Positions 26,479 to 35,294 of a stretch of DNA of 64,000 nt are shown here, one piece after another. Origin of the DNA: Candidatus Nitrosotalea bavarica (lineage in GTDB: Archaea; Thermoproteota; Nitrososphaeria; Nitrososphaerales; Nitrosopumilaceae); NCBI RefSeq assembly GCF_900167955.1, contig NZ_FUYK01000003.1, positions 1 to 64,000 of the forward strand, written 5' to 3'. The notes under the pieces were generated by a model. It saw nothing but the letters and a program-made list of their open reading frames with translations. It was not told where the DNA came from and made no database searches. Position numbers and translations under genes: made by a program. The first letter of the stretch is position 1. Each line of letters opens with the position of its first letter.

Positions 26479-26871
26479 ATCATGCATAATTTTGTTTATC
26501 ATGACACCTATTTTCTTCATATCAATGGGTTTTTCCATAATGTGCAACACATTCCACTCCTCTAACAAAATCCTATTTGAAACAGGTCCTGATATTACTA
26601 TGAATTTTGCTTTTTCGTCATATTCTATTATTTTCTGTATTCCATAATATCCATCATATTTTTGCATATCCAAATTCGTGAACACAATGTCGGGATGATA
26701 AACCAGATACAACTCATATGCTTCTTTTCCGTTGGAACCAGTTCCCATTACATGGATATTGTGTATTTTGAGAAGTTCTACAAAAAGTTCCCTTAGTTCA
26801 ATATCGTCTTCAATTACTATCGCACTAATTTTTGGGAAATTTTTATTCTCATATGTCATTGCAATTATCAT
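26455..26871 (-). CDS. Receiver-domain protein lacking the phosphoacceptor Asp
   Basis: 138 aa, a complete CheY-like fold without output domain. The acidic pocket (EDD, residues 21-23) and K114 (MEKPID) are kept, but the phosphorylation site is Asn66 (IVFTNLDMQKYDG). In the related regulator at 3940 the same place is Asp (VFLDVLMERYDG). The switch Thr is Ser94. It is therefore likely a pseudo-receiver that works without phosphorylation, unless Asp68 substitutes. Start could be the ATG at 26859. Confidence 0.85.
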   Translation of the reverse strand: MIIAMTYENKNFPKISAIVIEDDIELRELFVELLKIHNIHVMGTGSNGKEAYELYLVYHPDIVFTNLDMQKYDGYYGIQKIIEYDEKAKFIVISGPVSNRILLEEWNVLHIMEKPIDMKKIGVMINKIMHDSIVNKMK

Positions 26872-27041
26872 GTACTTGATTGGCTATGAACACCAATGTG
26901 ATTTTTTTGAACAATCTATTTTCAAACGTTATTTTTTCCATATTGTATTTAATAATGCTACTATAAACATTAAAAAATTGATTATTTTTTCTTAAAATTG
27001 CATTTATTTATACGAATAACCTTTGACCAAGAATTCTACTT

Positions 27042-27149
27042 GTGAGACACAACATTACAACGAGTTGTCCTTTTTGTCGACTAAGAGTAAAAATAGCGCA
27101 AGGACGGGGGATTCTAAATCTAGTTTTTTACAAAATGATTCAAATCTAA
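27042..27149 (+). CDS. Possible 35-aa ORF with one CxxC
   Basis: From a GTG start the peptide begins with RHNITTSCPFCRLRVKIAQG after its initiator. It ends 9 nt before the ABC ATPase gene. One CPFC pair only; could be a zinc microprotein or chance. Confidence 0.3.
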   Translation: MRHNITTSCPFCRLRVKIAQGRGILNLVFYKMIQI

Positions 27150-27158
27150 ACATAATAT

Positions 27159-28139
27159 GTGGTCAATCCATCCAAGAATCAATTGATACAGATACGTAAT
27201 TTGACAAAACGTTATGAAAAATTAATTGCCGTTGACAATCTCTCTTTGGAAATAGGACAAAGCGAGGTTTTTGGATTATTGGGGCCAAATGGGGCTGGCA
27301 AGACTACAGTAATACACATGCTTGCTACCCTGCTCAATCCAACATCTGGGTCTGCAACAGTCAATGGTTTTGACATACTAGAAGATCCTGAAAAAGTCAG
27401 GTCTAGCATAGGAGTTGTTTTTCAGGTTCCAAGTAGCGACGACCTTCTTACAGGATATGAAAACCTCAAAATTCATGCCTTGCTTTATGGCGTAAAACCA
27501 GACGTTAGGGAAAAACGTATCAGTGCGGCTCTGGAACTAGTTGGTTTGACAGAAAGAAAGGAGGATCAAGTAAAAAAATACTCGGGAGGAATGCGAAGAA
27601 GACTGGAAATAGCACGGGGACTAATTCATAATCCCAAAGTATTGTTTCTAGATGAACCAACATTAGGACTAGATCCTTCTAGTAGAGAGACAATGTGGAA
27701 GTATATACAACAGCTTGTAAAACAAGAAAAACTTACGATAATTCTTACGACACATTACATGGAAGAGGCGGATATGTTATGCAACAGAATTGGCATAATA
27801 GACAAGGGAAAAATTATCGCGCTAGATACTCCGGCTAGACTAAAATCAATGTTAGGAGGAGATATTGTCAAACTCAAACTAAAACAAGATTCCAATACAG
27901 ATGCTCTAAAAAATCTAGAATGTATTAGTAAAATTGAGTCAGTTGATGGATATCTGTTGTTAAGTGTTGATGATGCAAAAAGAAACATTCCAGAAATTTT
28001 AAAGCATGTCGAAGTTGAATCTGTTGAAGCTACTAGTCCCACATTAAACGATGTATTTTTGAAACTAACAGGAAGACCAATCAAAGAACAAGCCGAAGGC
28101 GGTTTTATGGAGAGATATGTACAATACGACAAGCATTAG
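27159..28139 (+). CDS. ABC-2 exporter ATPase (DrrA-like), system 1
   Basis: 326 aa. Walker A GPNGAGKTT, Q-loop in VVFQVPSSDD, signature YSGGMRRRLEIA, Walker B VLFLDEPTLGLDP and H-loop THYMEEAD, followed by a C-terminal domain typical of the DrrA/NodI group. GTG start. The 3' end overlaps the permease gene by 23 nt, so the two form one exporter. The cargo (drug, lipid or polysaccharide) is unknown. A second such pair lies at 55375-57149. Confidence 0.93.
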   Translation: MVNPSKNQLIQIRNLTKRYEKLIAVDNLSLEIGQSEVFGLLGPNGAGKTTVIHMLATLLNPTSGSATVNGFDILEDPEKVRSSIGVVFQVPSSDDLLTGYENLKIHALLYGVKPDVREKRISAALELVGLTERKEDQVKKYSGGMRRRLEIARGLIHNPKVLFLDEPTLGLDPSSRETMWKYIQQLVKQEKLTIILTTHYMEEADMLCNRIGIIDKGKIIALDTPARLKSMLGGDIVKLKLKQDSNTDALKNLECISKIESVDGYLLLSVDDAKRNIPEILKHVEVESVEATSPTLNDVFLKLTGRPIKEQAEGGFMERYVQYDKH

Positions 28140-28896
28140 GATTTACTTTGACAAGATCTATGCACTCTGGCTAAGAGAAGTAAAGGTATTTTTTAGAGAA
28201 AAAAGCCGGCTAGTTGCATCAACCTTTACTCCGCTTTTATGGTTGTTTGTCATAGGCAGTGGATTTGGCTCTTCAACTTCAATATCGGCACATGCAGTAG
28301 ATTATCAGAAATTCATATTTCCAGGAATAATTTGCATGTCGGTTGTTTTTTCATCAGTATTTTTTGGCTCATACATCATATGGGATAGAAAATTTGATTT
28401 TTTAAAAAGCGTAATGGTAGCGCCGGTATCAAGATCCACCATTTTTACTGGCAAGACATTTGGCGGTATGACAAATTCTTTAATTCAAGTATCAATACTT
28501 CTCATAGTAGGCCTAATCATCGGAGTACAATTTAGTCCACTTGCTCTAGTACAAACAGTAGTAATTGTTCTGCTGCTCTCATTTGCTTTGACATCTCTTG
28601 GACTAACTCTTGGAAGTTACATGACAAGTCTTGAAGGATTTCAGATGATAGTAAGCTTTGTAGTCTTTCCTTTGTTCTTTCTTAGTGGCGCATTATTTCC
28701 AATTGACAAACTACCTCAGTGGCTCTCAATTTTAACAACCATAGATCCTGTTACATATGCAGTAGATGCTCTTAGAAATATCATATTAGGAATAGGAAGT
28801 CATGGACTAGGTCTTGACTTGGGTGTTCTTTTATTATACAGCTGTGCGCTAGGAGCCTTGGGTACTTACTCCTTTAGAAGAATGAAAGCAGTCTAG
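28117..28896 (+). CDS. ABC-2 type permease, system 1
   Basis: 259 aa with six predicted membrane helices and the ABC-2 pattern: an amphipathic N-terminal helix (WLREVKVFFREKSRLVAS), then PGIICMSVVFSS and LSGALFPIDKLPQWL near the fifth helix. It forms the membrane channel with the preceding ATPase, whose end it overlaps. Confidence 0.92.
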   Translation: MYNTTSIRIYFDKIYALWLREVKVFFREKSRLVASTFTPLLWLFVIGSGFGSSTSISAHAVDYQKFIFPGIICMSVVFSSVFFGSYIIWDRKFDFLKSVMVAPVSRSTIFTGKTFGGMTNSLIQVSILLIVGLIIGVQFSPLALVQTVVIVLLLSFALTSLGLTLGSYMTSLEGFQMIVSFVVFPLFFLSGALFPIDKLPQWLSILTTIDPVTYAVDALRNIILGIGSHGLGLDLGVLLLYSCALGALGTYSFRRMKAV

Positions 28897-29014
28897 TTCT
28901 TTTTTAAATAATAATCGACAAAAGACGTCACAACTGAAAATCTTTGTAATTACACAATATCACACTCACAGATTAGAATATAACAAACCAGTAATACCGC
29001 ATATGTGAGATCTA

Positions 29015-29434
29015 ATGTCCGCACAACGATTTAAAAAAATCCTGGTACCTTTGGACGGTTCAAAAAATTCACTAAACGCCTTAGAGACTGCAATTCATCT
29101 CACAGTTGAGAATGAAGCATCACTTGTTGTCATTCATGTAATTCACACCCTTTCGCAAAAAGCAAGTGTCAAACAAAAATCAGGAGAAGAGGAGGTTCCA
29201 CCATCATTTATTCTTCAGACAAAAAAACTTGCCATGAAAAACAAGATACCGTTTTCTAGCAGAGTGTTAACAGGGGATCCCGGACATGCCATAGTTGAAT
29301 ATTCCAATACTCATGGCATAGATTTGATTGTGATAGGTGCAAGAGGAGTCAATACCTTTAAGAATATTTTTCTTGGAAGTGTGTCAAGTTATGTATTACA
29401 CAAATCAAAGATTCCAGTAATGCTAGTCAAATGA
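29015..29434 (+). CDS. Universal stress protein (UspA family)
   Basis: 139 aa. Start FKKILVPLDGSKNSLNAL, ATP-binding glycine motif GARGVNTFKNIFLGSVSSYV (G-x2-G-x9-G-S type) and final strand IPVMLVK. Probably ATP-binding and dimeric. Stands alone with its own upstream TATA-like region. Another Usp lies at 47515-47946. Confidence 0.92.
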   Translation: MSAQRFKKILVPLDGSKNSLNALETAIHLTVENEASLVVIHVIHTLSQKASVKQKSGEEEVPPSFILQTKKLAMKNKIPFSSRVLTGDPGHAIVEYSNTHGIDLIVIGARGVNTFKNIFLGSVSSYVLHKSKIPVMLVK

Positions 29435-29501
29435 GTTTTTAGAAATAAAAATAGTTTCCTTCTAGTTAAAAAATAAAAAAAGAGCGTTTCTTGCGAAACT
29501 A

Positions 29502-30014
29502 TTATGAAGTTGTTCCTGATGGTGCTGTGCTGGTAGATGGAGTTTGTTTATTCCATCCCTGTCCACCATGTTTGAAACCGCCATTCATTCCTCCTGCATG
29601 TCCTCCACCAAAGCCGCCCATTTGAAATGCGTGGCCTGCTGAGGCGTAGAGTACTGAACCGCTTGAAGGATCGACAATCACGGAATATACCATGTTGTTA
29701 CCGTCAATTACCTTGAAGGCGTATACAAGAGAACCTTGCATTGGTTTCAAGCTTCCACTAATCACTTTTCCACCAATAATTGGTGCAGTTGATGAACCGC
29801 CTGCTGCAGTTGTTGCTGCAGTAGAAAAGTCTACTTTGACATTAGACAAAAGTAGCTGTTCAATATTGATTGAACCCTGGATTTTTGGTGCTGTACTTGT
29901 TGTAGCTGGAGCACTCTGTGCAGACGCTGCGCCCATTCCTGCTGTGGCAAATATTGCCACACCAATTATGATTGCAAGCATCTTCTTGTGTGCTGATAGG
30001 CTTGATGTATTCAT
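29502..30014 (-). CDS. Secreted PepSY-like protein, copy B
   Basis: 170 aa from the ATG at 30014, which matches the start of the paralogue at 20994-21539 (an ATG at 30056 would cross the promoter). Signal peptide to SAQSAP, PepSY-like core (SGSLKPMQGSLVYAFKV, YSVIVDPSSGSVLYASAG), then a Gly/His/Met-rich tail and a Ser/Thr end. The two copies are close along the N-terminal 120 residues and differ in the tail. Confidence 0.82.
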   Translation of the reverse strand: MNTSSLSAHKKMLAIIIGVAIFATAGMGAASAQSAPATTSTAPKIQGSINIEQLLLSNVKVDFSTAATTAAGGSSTAPIIGGKVISGSLKPMQGSLVYAFKVIDGNNMVYSVIVDPSSGSVLYASAGHAFQMGGFGGGHAGGMNGGFKHGGQGWNKQTPSTSTAPSGTTS

Positions 30015-30037
30015 GCCGTAATTACTTGAAACTCGAT

Positions 30038-30076
30038 ATAAAGAATTGTGACACATTGTTCAGTAACAATGTTACT
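30038..30076 (-). promoter_or_regulatory. Shared promoter/operator element, copy 3 (PepSY-like B)
   Basis: 39 bp nearly identical to copies at 8632 and 21563. It contains a perfect GTAACA-N-TGTTAC palindrome and a TATA-like TTCTTTATAT on the minus strand about 24-32 nt before the ATG at 30014. Confidence 0.78.
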
Positions 30077-30240
30077 TCTGTCAAGAATGCACAAGGCATG
30101 CATTAACAATATTAATTTCTTAGTGTACGGTACAATACCTGTTAAAAATAGTGAGCATGTGTTAATTCTAGTTTAAAAATCAATAATAGGTATGAGTCGT
30201 GTTGTATTCTATGTCTAGAATTAGATCATGTATAAAATAA

Positions 30241-30675
30241 TCAAAATGCCATTTGAGCAAAAGAATTACAAATTTGTCTCAGTTCCAAATCCGAATCAAT
30301 AATACACTTTTTTATCAAATCCGTTGCTGTAACAATTCCCACTAGACGCGTTCCTTCCATCACAGGTACCTTGTGGATCTTTTTCTCTTTCATCAGTTCA
30401 GCAAGTTTTTTTGCAGTATCACTAGGACTAGATGTTATCAAGGGTACAGACATTACATTTTGTACTAGAGTAGATGATGACTTGTCAAGAGAGGTAATTT
30501 TTGTTACAAAATCTCTTTCTGTTATTATGCCAACAGGTACATTTTCTTTGGTAACAACCAGGCAACTAACTCCGGTATCTTCCATCATCTTGGCAGCTTC
30601 TTTGACTGTCAAAGTTACATCAATTGAAACAATTTGTTTCTTCATCATATCTTTTACAAAAGTATCCATTACCAC
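30241..30675 (-). CDS. CBS-domain pair protein
   Basis: 144 aa: two CBS motifs (VKDMMKKQIVSID...VPVGIITERDFV and VQNVMSVPLITSS...LVGIVTATDLI) and a short helical tail. CBS pairs bind adenosyl ligands such as AMP, ATP or SAM. No effector domain is attached. The gene is preceded by the inverted repeat at 30710-30729, which also occurs before the S2P-CBS gene. Confidence 0.92.
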   Translation of the reverse strand: MVMDTFVKDMMKKQIVSIDVTLTVKEAAKMMEDTGVSCLVVTKENVPVGIITERDFVTKITSLDKSSSTLVQNVMSVPLITSSPSDTAKKLAELMKEKKIHKVPVMEGTRLVGIVTATDLIKKCIIDSDLELRQICNSFAQMAF

Positions 30676-30709
30676 GTACTATTTTTCATTCCATAAAAAT
30701 GTCGAATTT

Positions 30710-30729
30710 GATTATCATTTGCGATAATC
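30710..30729. promoter_or_regulatory. Inverted repeat upstream of the CBS gene
   Basis: GATTATC-ATTTGC-GATAATC is a perfect 7-bp inverted repeat with 6-nt spacer, 35 nt before the CBS gene start and upstream of its TATA-like stretch. A near-identical site lies at 46266-46285. Confidence 0.6.
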
Positions 30730-30998
30730 AATCATGCCAGCATATGTGCCTAAATTTTCTTTTAATGGACTTGCACTTGCCATGTAACAAATATCTGTCT
30801 AGTCCAAATCTGTTGTTTTAAAAAATAATACTAATGGAGGAATGGGGCTGGACATGCTTAGGTACAATGTATTATTTGGTTCCATTTGTGCGTAAATTCT
30901 TCATTTTAACAGGGTATTCATAAAATCACCTATCCAAGTTTAAACTCATTAGGATACTATCATACTTGATATTTTTGTGCTTGTCCTGTACATAACTA
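30730..30998. other. Intergenic stretch, no convincing gene
   Basis: This AT-rich gap lies between the CBS gene and the histidine kinase gene terminus. One 29-codon hydrophobic ORF on the plus strand (30834-30923, starting MEEWGWTCLG) is the only protein-like frame, and I would not call it. No strong hairpin seen. Confidence 0.5.
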
Positions 30999-32522
30999 CT
31001 AGCCGTTTATTACTAATTTTTCAAACTCTTGTTTTACTTTAGGCAATTGTACAGTAAACGTAGTAGGGTTATTTTTTACCATAATCTTTCCACCATGATT
31101 TTCTATTATTGTTTGACAGCTAGATAGGCCAAGGCCAGTTCCTCTTTGCTTTGTAGTAAATAATGGCTCGAATATTTTTGCAAGATCATTCTCAGGTATT
31201 CCCGGACCTGAATCAGATACGCCAAGCATTGTTAAATCTTGCTTGTCTTCAGTCGATATGATAATCTTACCAGTATCGCCTGTTGCTTGAATTGCATTTG
31301 TTATGATGTTTGACAAGACTGTTTCAAGCTGTGCCACATCTCCAAATATTTGTACATCTTGTTTGGGTACAACAATCTGTACTCCATAAGGAATATTGAT
31401 GGTCCTAAGAACGGATTCTATTAGAAGTCTTGATGACATCCATTCACTTGTTAATGGTTTTTCCCTTATAAAATCTAAAATTCCATTTATCTGCCTGTCC
31501 ATTCTATCAATTGCTCGTTTTAATCGATTTATCCTAGCTATTGATTTTTCATCTTTAGGCCCTCGGAGCGCCATGATATCCACTTCTGCTTTGATGACTG
31601 AGAGTGGATTTCTCAAATCATGTGATACTCTTGCTGCCAAGTTTCCAATAGCTACTAGTTTTTCATTTTTGAGCATTATCTCCTTTGAGAGTTTTAGTCT
31701 GCTTCTTAAAATGAAAATTATATTCAGCCCAATTGTCATAGATACCAAAAATGCCGGGATCACACTCTTGTTGAAATTGATGTTATCTATTTTTGTCTTG
31801 GCTGTCTGGGATAAAATAAAAACAGAATAATCTGTAGTCTTTTTCCATCCCTTTTCCATCGGGGATATTTTCTTGTTGTTTATAACCTGATGATCATCCC
31901 AGCTCTTTTCAAATTTAATCATTTGTCCTGTTATTGGTTCTATCCAGAAAGTTGAGACTGTATCAGAGAGAACCCTTACGCCATCATATTTAGGAAATGC
32001 GTCTGTGAGATCTACATCATGTGTTTCTGCTTGAAAGACATACACCTCAAGACCGTTGATATTGTCTATTTTTTTATAAACTAGTGGACTGTCTGCAAAA
32101 ACTAATGGGTGATAAAATTCATAATCATGTTTTTCTACTCCCGGTTTGAACGCAAATTGTTTTGTTGGCATATCCTGATATGTTCTTGAATAGGCATTTA
32201 CCTGATACTCTTTTTCAGAATGAAAGATCTCCTTGCCATTATCATTTCTTGTTCCGCTTATTACGGATGAAATTGTTATAAATTCTTCTTTTGTATCAAT
32301 TACTTTTTGAATTAATGATTCTCTAAGGTGAAAAGGTTGTGATAACTCTGTCCCAACACCATTTGCAACTTGGTCTTGGCCTTCTTGTTCCACATACACT
32401 TGATAATCATTGTGTATTTTTTCAAATTCTGGAATATACACCCCAAACCATATTACTAATACAGCAAAAGTTGTAGCAAACAATAAGGAAATTCTCTTTA
32501 CAGTAGACTTGGAAATTCTCAC
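30999..32522 (-). CDS. Membrane sensor histidine kinase
   Basis: 507 aa. An N-terminal membrane helix (about 10-30), an extracytoplasmic sensor region of about 220 residues, a second helix (about 254-273), then HisKA with the phosphorylated His in RVSHDLRNPLSVIK. The ATPase domain shows the N box (NIITNAIQAT), G1 (DSGPGIPE) and G2 (GTGLGLSSC). No receiver gene is adjacent, so it is an orphan kinase; the single-domain regulators in this window are possible partners. Confidence 0.93.
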   Translation of the reverse strand: MRISKSTVKRISLLFATTFAVLVIWFGVYIPEFEKIHNDYQVYVEQEGQDQVANGVGTELSQPFHLRESLIQKVIDTKEEFITISSVISGTRNDNGKEIFHSEKEYQVNAYSRTYQDMPTKQFAFKPGVEKHDYEFYHPLVFADSPLVYKKIDNINGLEVYVFQAETHDVDLTDAFPKYDGVRVLSDTVSTFWIEPITGQMIKFEKSWDDHQVINNKKISPMEKGWKKTTDYSVFILSQTAKTKIDNINFNKSVIPAFLVSMTIGLNIIFILRSRLKLSKEIMLKNEKLVAIGNLAARVSHDLRNPLSVIKAEVDIMALRGPKDEKSIARINRLKRAIDRMDRQINGILDFIREKPLTSEWMSSRLLIESVLRTINIPYGVQIVVPKQDVQIFGDVAQLETVLSNIITNAIQATGDTGKIIISTEDKQDLTMLGVSDSGPGIPENDLAKIFEPLFTTKQRGTGLGLSSCQTIIENHGGKIMVKNNPTTFTVQLPKVKQEFEKLVING

Positions 32523-32659
32523 AAATGGATTTTTCTAGATTTTTGATTTAAGACCAAGCTTGTTTGTTATGCACATACATGTACCAGTATAACCATCAGG
32601 TAGTTTCACATCTGTAATTTTTCATGACTGTGTACAGTTTTCGGTTAGTTTAAAAAAGA

Positions 32660-32734
32660 TGGATCGGGCCGGATTTGAACCAGCGACCCCCGCAGTGTGA
32701 GTGCGATATCCTAACCGGGCTAGACTACCGATCC
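32660..32734 (-). tRNA. tRNA-Val (CAC)
   Basis: A full cloverleaf reads on the minus strand. The acceptor stem is GGATCGG/CCGATCC, the anticodon loop CTCACAC gives anticodon CAC, and the T arm is GCTGG-TTCAAAT-CCGGC. Discriminator A, no encoded CCA, no intron. Confidence 0.93.
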
Positions 32735-32797
32735 GCAAATTATTTTTAGAGTGAGTATTATTTAGTTCTTGAATTATTGTATAATTTATCAAACAGA

Positions 32798-33286
32798 TTA
32801 GAATTTGTTTCCACAGTTTCTACAAAACTTTGTTGCCAGATGGGAAAATGTACCACATGAATCACATGGCTTGCCATCCATAGAGGTTTTTTGCATCAAA
32901 TCATCCCTACCTTGAAGGCTTTTTGCGCTAACAAATGAGGCAATAGAATTTTGAGGACCAGATTGTCCCGAGACACTTCCTGATGCCAAGCCCGATGTCA
33001 AAGTGCGTGCGGAGAAGGACCGGTTCATTCGATTTAGCGCTTTTTTTATCTCAAACATGGATTTGAGTCCAAGAAATTCAAGTGCTGAATATTTCAAAAC
33101 CGCATCAGTCATTCCATGATAATATTCTCGCTCAGATAACTGGCCTTGCTTGTATAGAGAATGCATTTCAGTAAATGTCTGGATATACGAGTCATAACCT
33201 CGAAAAATGTATTGTAGTTTGTCAAACATTAAAGCAAGTGTATCTACATCATCCCCACCAAAAGCTGACATGCTATCAAGGAACAA
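32798..33286 (-). CDS. Hypothetical protein with C-terminal zinc ribbon
   Basis: 162 aa. Residues 1-100 are helical. The end has two CxxC pairs (CDSCGTFSHLATKFCRNCGNKF region, 20 residues between the outer pairs), a treble-clef/zinc-ribbon. Between them is a Ser/Gly-rich linker. Possibly an adaptor or transcription-related protein; family not recognised. Confidence 0.7.
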   Translation of the reverse strand: MFLDSMSAFGGDDVDTLALMFDKLQYIFRGYDSYIQTFTEMHSLYKQGQLSEREYYHGMTDAVLKYSALEFLGLKSMFEIKKALNRMNRSFSARTLTSGLASGSVSGQSGPQNSIASFVSAKSLQGRDDLMQKTSMDGKPCDSCGTFSHLATKFCRNCGNKF

Positions 33287-33309
33287 AGACCACTACTTAA
33301 TTTTTTGAT

Positions 33310-33426
33310 CTAGTGAGTATGCTGTTTAAAACACGTGCCGCAGAATTCCTGACTACATCGGGGGCACGATATCAATTCTCCAGGCCTATACCCAACAAAA
33401 CATTTTGAGCATGCAAATGGATTCAT
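33310..33426 (-). CDS. Zinc-ribbon microprotein
   Basis: 38 aa beginning MNPFACSKCFVGYRPGE. Three Cys pairs (CSKC, CPRC, CGTC) plus terminal His residues make one or two zinc sites. It lies 23 nt upstream of the 32798-33286 zinc-ribbon gene on the same strand. Confidence 0.7.
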   Translation of the reverse strand: MNPFACSKCFVGYRPGELISCPRCSQEFCGTCFKQHTH

Positions 33427-33450
33427 GTTTTTTATATGATATTGTAATAC

Positions 33451-33885
33451 TTAATCTTTAGCAGATTTTGGAGCCACTTGTGATTCCAATTTATCCCATG
33501 GGAATACCACGTATTCTTGACCTCGAGTTTTTTTAGCATAGACTAGCTGTTTTGGATACCATGCTCCTTTTCTTGCTACCAGAGTAGCATATACAAAATT
33601 TTTAGGATCTTTAACGAGAGGAATTATTTTTTCAAACGTAGTGCCGGAATCATATATATCATCAACAAAAAGCGTTCTTTTGGGAATGACATTTCTGTCT
33701 ACCAGTATTTTTTTTATATTAAAATGATCAGCAATCAGTCTTGCTGGAACCAGTCCCCCTCTCGATATAGTAGCAATTGCATCAAACTCAAAACGTGTTT
33801 TTTTGATTTCAGCTGAGAGAATCTCTACACATGATTCAATCTCTGACCAAGACATACTAGACTTTCCTTTCCAATTAGAGGCCAA
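33451..33885 (-). CDS. Purine-type phosphoribosyltransferase
   Basis: 144 aa. The PRPP-binding loop is LFVDDIYDSGTTFEK; ATISRGGLVPARLIAD is the substrate/PPi loop. YPKQLVYAKKT and WVVFPW-like VVFPWDKLE at the end match the xanthine/guanine PRTase (Gpt-like) group, which salvages purine bases. The start may instead be the ATG at 33855 (MSWSEIES). Confidence 0.88.
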   Translation of the reverse strand: MASNWKGKSSMSWSEIESCVEILSAEIKKTRFEFDAIATISRGGLVPARLIADHFNIKKILVDRNVIPKRTLFVDDIYDSGTTFEKIIPLVKDPKNFVYATLVARKGAWYPKQLVYAKKTRGQEYVVFPWDKLESQVAPKSAKD

Positions 33886-33951
33886 CTTGCAAATACTTGA
33901 TGTGGTTGTCTAATAATCATTTTCAAAAACATATTTTATAAATTTAGATCT

Positions 33952-33968
33952 GGCTAAATAATTTAGCC
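33952..33968. promoter_or_regulatory. Perfect palindrome in the NRAMP gene promoter
   Basis: GGCTAAATAATTTAGCC is a perfect 17-bp palindrome (odd centre) ending about 8 nt before a TATA-like CTTTTATATG. The TATA lies about 23-32 nt before the GTG start of the NRAMP gene. Its TTAGCC/GGCTAA arms recall DtxR/MntR-family operators, so metal-dependent repression is plausible. Confidence 0.65.
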
Positions 33969-34008
33969 CTAGCTAACTTTTATATGAAGACCATACCAGC
34001 ATGCAATC

Positions 34009-35271
34009 GTGACAACATCTAAATTATATTCAAAATTATCTCATTTTACAGGTTTTCTAAGAAAATTCATTGCATATTCTGGTCCTGCACTAATTGTAAG
34101 CATAGCATACATGGATCCAGGAAATTATGGAACAGATCTCCAAGGAGGAGCTGCTTTTGGGTATTCATTACTTTGGGTGGTATGGCTTTCAAGTGCCATA
34201 GCTATGTTAGTTCAATACCTATCTGGAAAATTAGGAATTGCAACAGAGAGAAGCATGGCTGAAATTTTGCGGGAAAAATTAGGTAGAAAGTTATTCATCA
34301 TACCATATTGGCTAAGTGCAGAAGTTGCAGCGGCGGCGACAGACCTTGCCGAATATCTTGGAACGGTTATTGCGTTAAATCTATTATTTGGAGTGCCAAT
34401 GATTTATGCCGCAATCTTTGGAGCGGTGGATGTCATCATAATACTAGCTCTCACATCAAGAAAATTCCGTCTAATGGAACAGCTCTTTTTGCTTTTTGTT
34501 TCAATCATAAGCTTTGGATATGTCTATGAGATGTTAGTGGCACCACCAACTATACACGGAATACTTGCAGGTTCATTTTTGCCTCACTTTGCAAATTCTA
34601 GTGCGTTGTTTGTTGCAGTTGGCATAATTGGCGCTACTGTAATGCCACATGTTGTTTTTCTACATTCTTTTCTTACAAAGGAAAAGGCAATCGGCAAGAC
34701 ACTTGAGGATAGAAAGAAGATGCGAAGATTACATCTTGCAGAGACGATATTCTTGCTTACCATAGCTGCCTTGGTAAATGCTGCAATATTGTTAATGGCC
34801 GCAGTTGCATTTTATCCCAACAATTCTCAAATTGCATCAATTGCCGAAGCCTACAAGACACTTGTACCATTATTTGGAATATCTGCTGGAACAATTTTTG
34901 TAATCACATTACTTTCATCAGGTATAGCATCATCTGCTGCAGGAACCCTGGCAGGTCAAATCATAATGGAGGGACTCTTGGGGAAAAAAGTCAACATGTG
35001 GCTGCGAAGAATAATTACAAGATTTGTAAATGTCATACCAACCACAGTTGCCATACTGTTAGGTTTTGATCCTTTGCACATTCTAGTGTACAGTCAATTT
35101 CTTCTCAGTCTGATGATACCAATTGCAGTAATACCTGTAGTAATGCTTACAATGGACAAAAAATTAATGGGAGTTTTTGTCAATAGAAAAATAACTACAA
35201 TAATTGCATGTCTTTTTGTAGGAATAGTTCTAGTATTCAATGCGCTATCTTTGATAAGTCCAACATCCTAG
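34009..35271 (+). CDS. NRAMP-family divalent metal transporter
   Basis: 420 aa, about 11 membrane helices. Hallmarks are DPGNYGTDLQGGAAFGYSLLW in TM1 (Asp-Pro-Gly-Asn) and the MPHVVFLHSF of TM6, which coordinate the metal. It imports Mn2+ (or Fe2+) with protons. GTG start 23-32 nt after the TATA-like box fits a leaderless mRNA. The palindrome at 33952 suggests metal-responsive control. Confidence 0.95.
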   Translation: MTTSKLYSKLSHFTGFLRKFIAYSGPALIVSIAYMDPGNYGTDLQGGAAFGYSLLWVVWLSSAIAMLVQYLSGKLGIATERSMAEILREKLGRKLFIIPYWLSAEVAAAATDLAEYLGTVIALNLLFGVPMIYAAIFGAVDVIIILALTSRKFRLMEQLFLLFVSIISFGYVYEMLVAPPTIHGILAGSFLPHFANSSALFVAVGIIGATVMPHVVFLHSFLTKEKAIGKTLEDRKKMRRLHLAETIFLLTIAALVNAAILLMAAVAFYPNNSQIASIAEAYKTLVPLFGISAGTIFVITLLSSGIASSAAGTLAGQIIMEGLLGKKVNMWLRRIITRFVNVIPTTVAILLGFDPLHILVYSQFLLSLMIPIAVIPVVMLTMDKKLMGVFVNRKITTIIACLFVGIVLVFNALSLISPTS

Positions 35272-35294
35272 AATAATTTTAAAAATAAAATATC

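Noticed and set aside
30834-30923. 29-codon hydrophobic ORF in the gap before the histidine kinase
   Set aside because: Too short, no partner gene or conserved motif.
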